Origin: Gemmatimonadota bacterium
Lineage (GTDB): Bacteria > Gemmatimonadota > Gemmatimonadetes > Gemmatimonadales > GWC2-71-9
Direction: 5' to 3'
NCBI GenBank assembly: GCA_003221075.1
Contig: QHUF01000129.1
Coordinates: forward strand, 1 to 12,716
DNA: 12,716 nucleotides
The notes under the pieces were generated by a model that was given only the letters and a program-made list of their open reading frames with translations, was not told the DNA's origin and searched no databases. Shown here piece by piece: positions 1 to 6,521 of the stretch. The position numbers were made by a program, and so were the translations under genes. Position 1 is the first letter of the stretch. Every line of letters starts with the position of its first letter.

Positions 1-539
1 AGCGACGGCGCGCTGCCGGCGAGAATGCGCGGCAGCTGCGGCCCGAATGCGACCGCGCGGAACGGCGTGTCCGCATGCTCGCGGTCGTGCTGGCAGTAGC
101 GATTCACCCAACCGTCGCCCGTGCTCTTGAGGCCCGGCGTGCCCGTCTCCATGTAATCCTGCGCATCGAAATGACTGCGGGTCGCGTCCGGCGACCCGAT
201 CGCGTGAATCGCCGCGAGGCTCCTGTTGTCCCAGAGCTCTTTGAGGGGCGCGAGACTCGGATGCAGGCCGAAATGGCCATCGAGATCCACGACGTCGGCG
301 GCAGGAATCGCGATACGAGGGCGATCCTGGTAATACGCGGGCTCGCCATGCGGGACGATCATGTTGAGTCCGTCCACCGCGCCGCGCTGGAAGAGGCAAA
401 CGAGAGTCGGACAGTCGGACGGCCTGACGGTCGGACGGCCGGATGCAAACGCCGCGCGCGCCAGGAATAACGGATCGAGTCCTAGGCTTACGAGCGCGAG
501 GCCACCTGACTTCACGAAGATGCGTCTCGAGATGGTCAT
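1..539 (-). CDS. DUF1501 family exported protein, 5' part (runs off left edge)
   Basis: Reading leftward from an ATG at 539, the frame is open for 179 codons to the window edge. The first residues, MTISRRIFVKSGG, form a twin-arginine leader (S-R-R-x-F-x-K) followed by a hydrophobic run ending near LARAAFA, so folded export by Tat is predicted. The mature part opens with TLVCLFQRGAVDGLNM and continues with PHGEPAYY, FGLHPSLAPL and a SHFDAQDYME stretch, all typical of DUF1501 proteins, which have a sulfatase/phosphatase-like fold and no settled function. The ATG overlaps the stop of the upstream DUF1800 gene as ATGA, implying translational coupling. Such pairs recur in Gemmatimonadota, Planctomycetota and Verrucomicrobiota. 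Residues 32-45 are encoded by an 8-bp repeat array placed between leader and mature domain. The C-terminal part lies outside the window. The family call is firm; the biochemical role is unknown. Confidence 0.9.
   Translation of the reverse strand, partial: MTISRRIFVKSGGLALVSLGLDPLFLARAAFASGRPTVRPSDCPTLVCLFQRGAVDGLNMIVPHGEPAYYQDRPRIAIPAADVVDLDGHFGLHPSLAPLKELWDNRSLAAIHAIGSPDATRSHFDAQDYMETGTPGLKSTGDGWVNRYCQHDREHADTPFRAVAFGPQLPRILAGSAPS
406..445. repeat. Five-unit 8-bp direct repeat (GTCGGACN)
   Basis: Plus-strand units start at 406, 414, 422, 430 and 438: GTCGGACA, GTCGGACG, GCCTGACG, GTCGGACG, GCCGGATG. Three units keep the exact GTCGGAC core and two have drifted. Because 8 is not a multiple of 3, the array cycles through all frames and reads as an Arg-Pro-Thr-Val-Arg-Pro-Ser-Asp type octapeptide on the minus strand. 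It sits inside the DUF1501 gene at the leader/mature junction, where variable linker sequence is tolerated. Confidence 0.8.
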
Positions 540-2011
540 TGCTTTTGAAAGTCTGGGCCGCCCAGCGCGAGGCCGACGGCGAGCGCCCTTGCTTGAGTTG
601 GATCCATCACATCAGCCAGCTGCTCGAGGATGACGCTCCGCGTATGCGCGGACATCGTCCCACCAAGCAGTTGCTGATCGATCGCGTCCACCAGCTGGGC
701 GTGATCGTCGATCGCGGCGATACTGGAGCACTCCCTGGCGAGCATCATGGCGGCATTCATGCGCGCCAGGAGCGCGCCGCTGTTCACCCAGTGCGCTTCG
801 GTCTCGGCGTAGCCGGTCGGGGCCGGTTGCTCGTACAGCGGCTCTCCGAGCCGCGCGACGAGCTGCGCGAGACGCGGCGTGTCGTCGGGCTCGATGGCCG
901 TCGCGCGCAGGGCGCTCACGAGCCAGGCGGCCACGGCCGCATCGACGCACCCGTCGGGCGGCTCATCGGCCACAAAGCGCGCGCACAACTTCGCGCTCAC
1001 GTGGTGCATCGTGGCGTGCTGGGTGGCGAGAAACTTGAGTAGCCGGATCCCTTCGTCCTTGCCGTCATCCTGGAAGGTGAGCCCAAAGACGTGTTTCGTC
1101 CCATGGTCGTGGGCCCAGTCGCGGAAGACGAAACCGGATCCCCGTTCCGGGGGCTCGATGCTCCAACCGGTGAAGATGCGCGCGACTTCGATGATGTCGG
1201 GCTGGGTGTAACCGCCGTCGACGCCAAGGGTGTGGAGCTCGAGGAGCTCGCGCGCATAGTTCTCGTTGATGCCTGTGGGCCGACGCTGCTGACGCTGCCG
1301 GCGCTCTTCGGGCATCTCATTCATGCCAAACCGTCGGCGGAACAGAAAGGCAGGCCGGCGCTGTGCCGGAGGTGTGGAGCCCGGTGCCACGCTCTGCGCA
1401 TTGTCGAGATAGAACAGCATCGCGGGACTCTCGGCCGTCGCGATGAGCAGGTCTTCGAAGCGGCCGAGTGCGCGCGGCCGGATCGTTTCCTCTATATAGG
1501 AAGGCAGCAAGAAGCGGTCGGCGCCCTTGCCGACGAACACGTTGAAGTGGTTGGTCCAGAAATCGACCATCACCTCTCGGAGCTGCCGCTCTGACAAGGC
1601 GGCACGAACGATGGCAAGCTGTTGCAGTTGCCCGCCCAGCTGCCGGAACTCCTGCATGGGGCGGGCATCGCGCATCCGTGTCGAGTCGCCCGTCGCGGCG
1701 GCCTCGCGCTGCAGACGCTGGCGCTCGCGGGTCGCGTCCCGGTAGCGACCGGCGAGATCGGCGCGATCGTAATCGAGGATCTTGAACTGCCGCTCGCGCT
1801 CGGCGAGCCTCGCGTCGGAGATGTGATCGGCATCGAGCTGGCGCTCGATCCACTTCATGACGCCGACGTGCGCGACGCTGTCGGCTTCGCCGGGACGGGC
1901 GCCGTACGCCAGTCTATTCAGCGCATGGAACGCTGAATCGCGCGGCGTCAGGCTCTGGAGCGGAGCCTGCGTGGCGAGCACACACGCGGTTGCAATCAGG
2001 AATAGGGGCAT
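536..2011 (-). CDS. DUF1800 family exported protein
   Basis: The 491-residue product starts MPLFLIATACVLATQ, a hydrophobic leader, followed by the family opening PRDSAFHALNRLAYGARPGE. Other DUF1800 landmarks are VMVDFWTNHFNVF, FEDLLIATAESPAML, INENYARELLELHTLGV, VARIFTGWSIEPP, HHVSAKLCARFVADEPP and WVNSGALLARMN. These proteins are secreted, almost always paired with DUF1501, and of unknown biochemistry; here the pair overlaps by ATGA. The start is uncertain: an in-frame ATG at 2053 would add 14 residues (MALTSLRPTRQTRR) and give a basic n-region before the hydrophobic run, but it would overlap the start of the divergent ABC gene. Neither start has a clear Shine-Dalgarno. After AAVAAW (codon near 923-925) the chain passes straight to LVSALRAT; homologues as I remember them carry roughly 40-50 further residues there, including a TDGDIREVLR-like helix. 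This looks like an in-frame loss. Confidence 0.9.
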   Translation of the reverse strand: MPLFLIATACVLATQAPLQSLTPRDSAFHALNRLAYGARPGEADSVAHVGVMKWIERQLDADHISDARLAERERQFKILDYDRADLAGRYRDATRERQRLQREAAATGDSTRMRDARPMQEFRQLGGQLQQLAIVRAALSERQLREVMVDFWTNHFNVFVGKGADRFLLPSYIEETIRPRALGRFEDLLIATAESPAMLFYLDNAQSVAPGSTPPAQRRPAFLFRRRFGMNEMPEERRQRQQRRPTGINENYARELLELHTLGVDGGYTQPDIIEVARIFTGWSIEPPERGSGFVFRDWAHDHGTKHVFGLTFQDDGKDEGIRLLKFLATQHATMHHVSAKLCARFVADEPPDGCVDAAVAAWLVSALRATAIEPDDTPRLAQLVARLGEPLYEQPAPTGYAETEAHWVNSGALLARMNAAMMLARECSSIAAIDDHAQLVDAIDQQLLGGTMSAHTRSVILEQLADVMDPTQARALAVGLALGGPDFQKQ

Positions 2012-2051
2012 GCGTCTGGTCTGACGTGTCGGTCTGAGCGAAGTTAACGCC

Positions 2052-3923
2052 ATGGTCAAACGCCGTGTGTATCGGGCTGCGCGCGCCGCGCACGGCGCCA
2101 GTCCCGACACGCCACCCACCTGGGGCGAACGGCTCGAGGCCCTCAAGTACGTGCCACCGCTGGTGCGCCTCGTGTTTCAAACGCACCGCGGCTACACGGT
2201 CGCGATCCTGGTGCTGCGGGCGATCCGGTCTCTCATCCCCGTGGCGGTTCTCTGGATCGGCAAGCTCATCATCGATGGGGTCATCGCGGGCGTCGCCACC
2301 GTCCACGCCGGGGGCACGCCCGACTGGCGCCACCTCGCCGGCCTCGTGGGGCTGGAGCTCGGCATCGCGGCGGTGGGCGAAGGGCTGGCCCGGCTGTCGT
2401 CTCTGCTCGAGAGCCTGCTCGGCGATCTGTTCGCCAACCGGCTGAGCGTGCGCCTCATGCAGCATGCCGCCACGCTCGACCTCGCCCAGTTCGAGGACGC
2501 CGAGATCTACGACCATCTCGAGCGTGCCCGCCGCCAGACCGTCGGCCGCATCGGCCTGTTCTTCGTGTTACTCGGGACCGCACAGGATCTCATCACCTTG
2601 ATCTCGTTGGCGAGCGTCCTGCTCGTGCAGCTGCCGTGGCTGCTGCTCCTGTTGACCGTGGCGGTATTGCCGGCATTCCTCGGCGAGGCGCACTTCGCAT
2701 CACTCGGCTACTCGCTGCTGTTTCAATGGACCCCGGAGCGCCGTCTGCTCGACTACTTGCGCTACATGGGTGCGTCGAACGAGTCCGCCAAAGAAGTGAA
2801 GTTGTTCGGCCTGTCGGATTTCCTCGTGGGACGGTACGCCACGCTATCGGACAAGTTCTATAAGGAGAACAAGCAGCTCGCCGTACGACGCAACATCGTC
2901 TCGACGCTGCTGGTCACCCTGGGCACGCTCGGCTATTACGGTGCCTACGGCGTGATCATCTATCGCACCGTGATGGGCGACTTCACGATCGGCACGCTGA
3001 CGTTCCTGGCCGGCTCGTTCCGCCAGAGCAGAAGCCTGATCCAGGGTGTGTTACTCCAGCTCTCATCGATTTACGAACAGAGCCTCTACTTACGCGATTT
3101 GTTCACGTTCTTCGATGTACAGCCCAGTGTTGTTTCGAAGCCCGGCGCCACGGCGGTACCGCGCCCGCTGCAGACCGGTTTCCGATTCGAGAACGTCGGT
3201 TTCCGGTATCCGGGCTCGCAGCGGTGGGCGGTGCGCGGACTCTCGTTCGCATTCGAGCCGCACGAGCGCATCGCTTTGGTGGGGGAGAACGGTGCGGGCA
3301 AGACGACGCTGGTGAAGTTGCTCGCGCGCCTCTACGACCCCGACGAGGGGCGCATTCTGCTCGACGGCGTCGATCTCCGGGATTACGACCTGGACAGTCT
3401 GCGAAAGAACATCGGCATCATCTTCCAGGATTTCGTGCGATATGATTTTGTCATGCGCGAAAATATCGGCGTCAGCCAGATCGAAGCGTTGGGGGACGAG
3501 GCTCGCATTCGGGAGGCCGCGCAACGCAGCTTGGCCGACTCCGTCGTCAAGCGCGTACCGCAGGGCTACGATCAGATGCTCGGCAAACGCTTCGACAACG
3601 GTGTCGAGCTGTCGGGCGGCGAGTGGCAGAAGGTGGCGCTGGCGCGCGCTTATATGCGCGAGGCGCAGGTCCTGATTCTCGACGAGCCGACCGCCGCGCT
3701 CGATGCCCGTGCCGAGTACGAAGTATTCCTGAGGTTCGCCGAGCTGACGAAGGGCCGGATGGCGGTGCTGATCTCGCATCGCTTTTCGACCGTGCGCATG
3801 GCGGACCGGATCCTGGTGCTCAAAGGCGGTGAGCTGGTGGATGACGGCACGCACGAAGAATTAGTCGCGCGCGGCGGACTCTACGCGGAGTTGTTCTCGC
3901 TCCAGGCTGCTGGATACCGGTAA
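2052..3923 (+). CDS. ABC transporter, fused permease and ATP-binding protein
   Basis: This 623-residue half-transporter has an N-terminal membrane domain (about residues 40-350, several hydrophobic segments) and a C-terminal ATPase (about 375-620), so it should act as a homodimer or with an unseen partner in the inner membrane. The ATPase is complete: Walker A GENGAGKTT (411-419), Q-loop around IIFQDF, signature LSGGE (520-524), Walker B LILDE (541-545, catalytic Glu 545), D-loop AALDA and switch His 576 in LISHR. Architecture is that of ABC-B type exporters (MsbA/lipid A/multidrug group), but the substrate cannot be read from sequence. The membrane domain has EIYDHLERARRQT, WTPERRLLDYLRYMGAS and EQSLYLRDLFTFF, which recall a distinct soil-bacterial subgroup. 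The ATG at 2052 lies in a CCATGG and has no obvious Shine-Dalgarno. The gene diverges from DUF1800 across about 40 bp and ends 4 bp before the convergent gene's stop. Confidence 0.93.
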   Translation: MVKRRVYRAARAAHGASPDTPPTWGERLEALKYVPPLVRLVFQTHRGYTVAILVLRAIRSLIPVAVLWIGKLIIDGVIAGVATVHAGGTPDWRHLAGLVGLELGIAAVGEGLARLSSLLESLLGDLFANRLSVRLMQHAATLDLAQFEDAEIYDHLERARRQTVGRIGLFFVLLGTAQDLITLISLASVLLVQLPWLLLLLTVAVLPAFLGEAHFASLGYSLLFQWTPERRLLDYLRYMGASNESAKEVKLFGLSDFLVGRYATLSDKFYKENKQLAVRRNIVSTLLVTLGTLGYYGAYGVIIYRTVMGDFTIGTLTFLAGSFRQSRSLIQGVLLQLSSIYEQSLYLRDLFTFFDVQPSVVSKPGATAVPRPLQTGFRFENVGFRYPGSQRWAVRGLSFAFEPHERIALVGENGAGKTTLVKLLARLYDPDEGRILLDGVDLRDYDLDSLRKNIGIIFQDFVRYDFVMRENIGVSQIEALGDEARIREAAQRSLADSVVKRVPQGYDQMLGKRFDNGVELSGGEWQKVALARAYMREAQVLILDEPTAALDARAEYEVFLRFAELTKGRMAVLISHRFSTVRMADRILVLKGGELVDDGTHEELVARGGLYAELFSLQAAGYR

Positions 3924-3927
3924 CCCG

Positions 3928-4767
3928 TCACGACGACGGCCGCACGTTCCCGCCGTCCGCCACGAATTTCCACGCGCCGCCCTGCTGTCGCCGCCAAATC
4001 GTGAGGTACTTGCTGTAGTGGTTCAGGCTCGCGATCCTGGCCTCGCCGACCGTACAGCCGAGATCTCCCGACGGTGCGATCTCCGCGGCTACCGGCCACC
4101 ATTCGAGCACCGCCCCGGCCGGGAAGCCGTCGAACCCCGCCCCAATCGCCTGCCGGCCGCGCGTCATTTCCGCCCCGCTGCCGAACGAAATCGCTTCCTC
4201 CGCGGAGAACGCGAGGAACGCGCTCTTCGCCCCGCTCGCCACCGACAGCGCCGCGAATACAGAGTCCGCGTGCAGCAGCTCCGTGGGATCGGCGCGGCCG
4301 CGCACTTGCGCGCCGAGCGCACCACCGGATCCGGCCGGCCTAACCGAGTCGGGAACAGGCACAAGCTTGGTGTTCGCGTACGCCGCGAGGCGCCATCCGC
4401 CGCCGGTTTTTTGCCAGCACGCGAGATACTTGCCCCGCGTACCGCCCCCGACGGAGTGCGTCCACCCATAGGTGTAGCCGAGCCGGCCGTCGGACGACAC
4501 ATCGGCGAACGCCGGCGTCCACGTCAGCTCGACCATCGAGTCGGCCGTCTCGAGGAACGAGCGAATGTGATCGGTGCCGCGCAACAGCGGCGCGCCGGGG
4601 TACAGATACGCCGCGCCGTCGGTCATGCCCGGCAGAAATCCTTGCACCATGCCGAGTGCCGCGGTCTTGTCGGAGAGTGAACGATCGGCGGCCAGTAACG
4701 CGTCGCGATCCGACGTTCGGTCGCCGGCGGCCACAAGTACGAGCACGCTGAGCAGCAGTTGTCGCAT
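3928..4767 (-). CDS. Secreted protein with two tandem SnoaL/DUF4440-like domains
   Basis: The 279-residue product begins MRQLLLSVLVLVAAGDR, a Sec-type leader, so it is probably periplasmic. Two halves resemble each other. The first (about 24-135) runs from LLAADRSLSDKTAALG through a glycine/aspartate turn to KYLACWQKTGGGWRLAAY. The second (about 165-275) runs from LLHADSVFAALSVASG through an aromatic strand to KYLTIWRRQQGGAWKFVADG. This is the pattern of NTF2-like DUF4440/SnoaL folds, small cone-shaped domains that bind or turn over small molecules; no catalytic set can be named. A strong ribosome site GGGAGGT (minus strand, 4774-4780) lies 6 bases before the ATG and supports this start. The gene is monocistronic, convergent with the ABC gene and divergent from the histidine kinase. 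Function is unknown; the fold call is fairly secure. Confidence 0.82.
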   Translation of the reverse strand: MRQLLLSVLVLVAAGDRTSDRDALLAADRSLSDKTAALGMVQGFLPGMTDGAAYLYPGAPLLRGTDHIRSFLETADSMVELTWTPAFADVSSDGRLGYTYGWTHSVGGGTRGKYLACWQKTGGGWRLAAYANTKLVPVPDSVRPAGSGGALGAQVRGRADPTELLHADSVFAALSVASGAKSAFLAFSAEEAISFGSGAEMTRGRQAIGAGFDGFPAGAVLEWWPVAAEIAPSGDLGCTVGEARIASLNHYSKYLTIWRRQQGGAWKFVADGGNVRPSS

Positions 4768-4773
4768 GGATGA

Positions 4774-4780
4774 ACCTCCC
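4774..4780 (-). promoter_or_regulatory. Ribosome binding site of the tandem DUF4440 gene
   Basis: Minus-strand GGGAGGT is 6 bases upstream of the ATG at 4767. It is one of the clearest Shine-Dalgarno sites in the window and fixes the start of the gene. Confidence 0.75.
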
Positions 4781-4836
4781 GGCCGACAATCTGAGCGCGC
4801 CGCACGAAGCAGCGTAGAGGCGGCGCGTTACCGCCT

Positions 4837-4849
4837 TGTGAAGTTCACA
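4837..4849. promoter_or_regulatory. 13-bp perfect palindrome, possible operator
   Basis: TGTGAAGTTCACA is perfectly symmetric around its central G. It lies in the roughly 214-bp spacer between the divergent DUF4440 gene and the histidine kinase, the longest non-coding stretch here. The position suits an operator for either gene. A palindrome this short is expected a few times by chance in a window of this size, so the call is tentative and no regulator is assigned. Nearby 4819-4835 holds a weaker GGCGG/CCGCC inverted repeat. Confidence 0.3.
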
Positions 4850-4897
4850 CGATTCTGACCACGACGCTCGCCCGGTCCGGTCGAGGGCGTCGTACCA

Positions 4898-4906
4898 TGC
4901 TACAAT
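4898..4906 (+). promoter_or_regulatory. Possible extended -10 promoter before the two-component operon
   Basis: TGCTACAAT resembles an extended -10 element (TGnTACAAT). No convincing -35 is seen about 17 bases upstream. Transcription would begin about 4912-4914, at an ATG (4914) that is out of frame with the kinase by one base. This matters for the start problem described under the kinase. Confidence 0.35.
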
Positions 4907-4981
4907 GAGGCTGATGCCTGGAGCTGGATCCTTGCCTGGCAGCTCACCGGGTGGTGGGGCTGGGCGCTTTTTACTGCGCCG

Positions 4982-5854
4982 GTGTGCGCCTTTGCAGCAT
5001 GGGCCGTTCGTATCCGCCGTCCCGCGGTGCTCATCGCCGCGCACATTCCCATGGCAGTCGTTACCGCGGTCGCGTGCGCGGGCTTCGAGGGCGGTCTGAA
5101 GTGGGCGATGGGGTTGTGGCGCACGCCACACACGTTCGTTAGCGGCGTGTGGGACGGCATTACGATATGGTGGACTCTCAACGTATTGGTGTACGCGATG
5201 GTCGCAGGCCTGTACCACGCCTGGCGCGCCACGCGCCTCGAGATGCAGCTCGTGCAGGCACGGCTCGATGCCCTCGTCGGACAGCTGCAGCCGCACTTCC
5301 TCTTCAACACGCTGCACACCATCTCCGCATTCGTGTTGGAGGACCCGAAGCAGGCAAACCGGATGATCACCCGGCTGTCCGAGTTGCTGCGCCAATCGTT
5401 TAACCGGGAACGCGGGCCACTCGTCACACTCGAGGAGGAGCTGGAGCTGCTCGATCATTATGTCGCGATTCAGGAAGCGCGATTCGGAGATCGCTTGCGC
5501 GTGACGTTTCGGGTCGATCCCCGGGCTGCGTCCGCGGTCGTACCGACGTTACTGCTGCAGCCGCTCGTAGAGAACGCGATCCGGCACGGTGTGGTCCCGA
5601 ACGGCAGTGTCGCCGAGATCGCGATCGCCGCGGTCCGGGAGGGCGACCGCCTGCATCTCGAAGTGCGCGACAACGGGCCAGGCCTCAACGGCAGCTCCGG
5701 CGGCGGAGGATTGGGACTCGCCAATACCCGGGCTCGACTGCAGGAGTTGTACGGTCCGCGCCATACGTTCGAGTTGACCAACGCGCCGGCTCCCGGCGGC
5801 GCGTTGGCCGTCATCGAGATTCCCTTTACCGATCATGCGCGCGATCATCGTTGA
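4982..5854 (+). CDS. LytS/YehU-type sensor histidine kinase (start uncertain)
   Basis: Taking the first in-frame start codon, a GTG at 4982, the product has 290 residues. Hydrophobic segments (about 15-35 and 55-85) precede a His_kinase domain (PF06580) with phospho-acceptor His 105 in LQPHFLFNTLH and the continuation RMITRLSELLRQSF. An HATPase domain follows with N-box LVENAIRHGV (Asn 198), DNGPGL and a GGLGLANTRARL glycine lid. It should autophosphorylate at the membrane and pass phosphate to the overlapping regulator. The start is doubtful: the frame stays open back to 4859 and reads a membrane-like stretch, WQLTGWWGWALFTAP, just before the GTG, yet there is no ATG, GTG or TTG in it. The ATGs at 4905 and 4914 lie in another frame. 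Either one base has been lost around 4914-4922 or the enzyme starts mid-membrane segment. Catalytic parts look intact. Confidence 0.85.
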   Translation: MCAFAAWAVRIRRPAVLIAAHIPMAVVTAVACAGFEGGLKWAMGLWRTPHTFVSGVWDGITIWWTLNVLVYAMVAGLYHAWRATRLEMQLVQARLDALVGQLQPHFLFNTLHTISAFVLEDPKQANRMITRLSELLRQSFNRERGPLVTLEEELELLDHYVAIQEARFGDRLRVTFRVDPRAASAVVPTLLLQPLVENAIRHGVVPNGSVAEIAIAAVREGDRLHLEVRDNGPGLNGSSGGGGLGLANTRARLQELYGPRHTFELTNAPAPGGALAVIEIPFTDHARDHR

Positions 5855-6521
5855 CGACGAAGCGCCGGCACGGCGGCGCCTGCGCGGCGTGTTGCAGGAG
5901 ATCAGCAGCGTCACGCGCATCGACGAGTGCGCGAGCGGCCGCGACGCCGTGGAGCTGCTGCGCCGCGGAACGCCCGATCTGGTCTTCCTGGATATCCAGA
6001 TGCCCGACCTCGACGGCTTCGCGGTCGCGGCGGCCGCGAGCGAAGACCGGCCGCCGGCGATCGTCTTCGTCACCGCGTTCGAGGAGCATGCGGTGCGGGC
6101 CTTCGAGATTCAGGCGTTCGACTATCTCCTGAAGCCGTTCGACGACGAACGCATCGTCGCGACGGTCAAACGCGCCGCCGAGTTCCTCGAGTGGATCAGG
6201 CGTGAGGGAAGCGCCGATCCGTCCCTGCATGGCTTCGGCGATGTCACGGTCGACTTCGCGCGCCACCAGGTGCGGCGTGCCGGCCGCACGGCGGAGCTCA
6301 GGCCCAAGGAGTACGCACTCCTCGTCGCGCTCCTCAAGCGCGGCGGCCGGGTGGTGAGCCGTCTGGAGCTGCTCAAAGAAGTCTGGGGATACGCCGACGA
6401 CGTGATGAGCCGGACGGTGGACACGCACGTGGCGATGCTGCGGCGCAAGTTGGAGCAGGACCCCGCCCATCCGCGCCATATCGTCACGGTGCGGACGTTC
6501 GGATACCGGATCGAACGCTAG
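5835..6521 (+). CDS. Response regulator: LytT-like receiver with OmpR/PhoB-type winged helix
   Basis: The 228-residue protein begins 20 bases inside the kinase gene, so the two are translationally coupled and should form one two-component system. The receiver (1-120) has acidic pair Asp7-Asp8, phospho-acceptor Asp53 in VFLDIQMPDLDGF, Thr80 and Lys100. Its AFDYLLKPFDDERI ending is characteristic of LytT/AlgR receivers. The output domain (about 131-228) is not LytTR. It shows RPKEYALLVALLKRGGRVVSR, a VWGY turn, recognition helix SRTVDTHVAMLRRKLE and the closing VRTFGYRI hairpin of an OmpR/PhoB Trans_reg_C domain. OmpR-type outputs normally bind tandem direct repeats as dimers, so the target site may differ from LytTR boxes. 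Targets are not evident; the 4768-4981 spacer is the nearest candidate. Both domain calls are strong. Confidence 0.93.
   Translation: MRAIIVDDEAPARRRLRGVLQEISSVTRIDECASGRDAVELLRRGTPDLVFLDIQMPDLDGFAVAAAASEDRPPAIVFVTAFEEHAVRAFEIQAFDYLLKPFDDERIVATVKRAAEFLEWIRREGSADPSLHGFGDVTVDFARHQVRRAGRTAELRPKEYALLVALLKRGGRVVSRLELLKEVWGYADDVMSRTVDTHVAMLRRKLEQDPAHPRHIVTVRTFGYRIER

Noticed and set aside
75..1042. Several plus-strand open frames
   Set aside because: They are antisense to DUF1501 and DUF1800, which carry clear domain motifs in the minus frames.
2051..2055. CCATGG holding possible starts of both divergent genes
   Set aside because: It needs the DUF1800 gene to start at 2053; the ATG at 2011 is at least as likely and no ribosome site separates them, so I did not build on it.
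4340..5458. 372-codon minus-strand open frame
   Set aside because: It lies antisense to the histidine kinase and part of the DUF4440 gene, both with clear family motifs.
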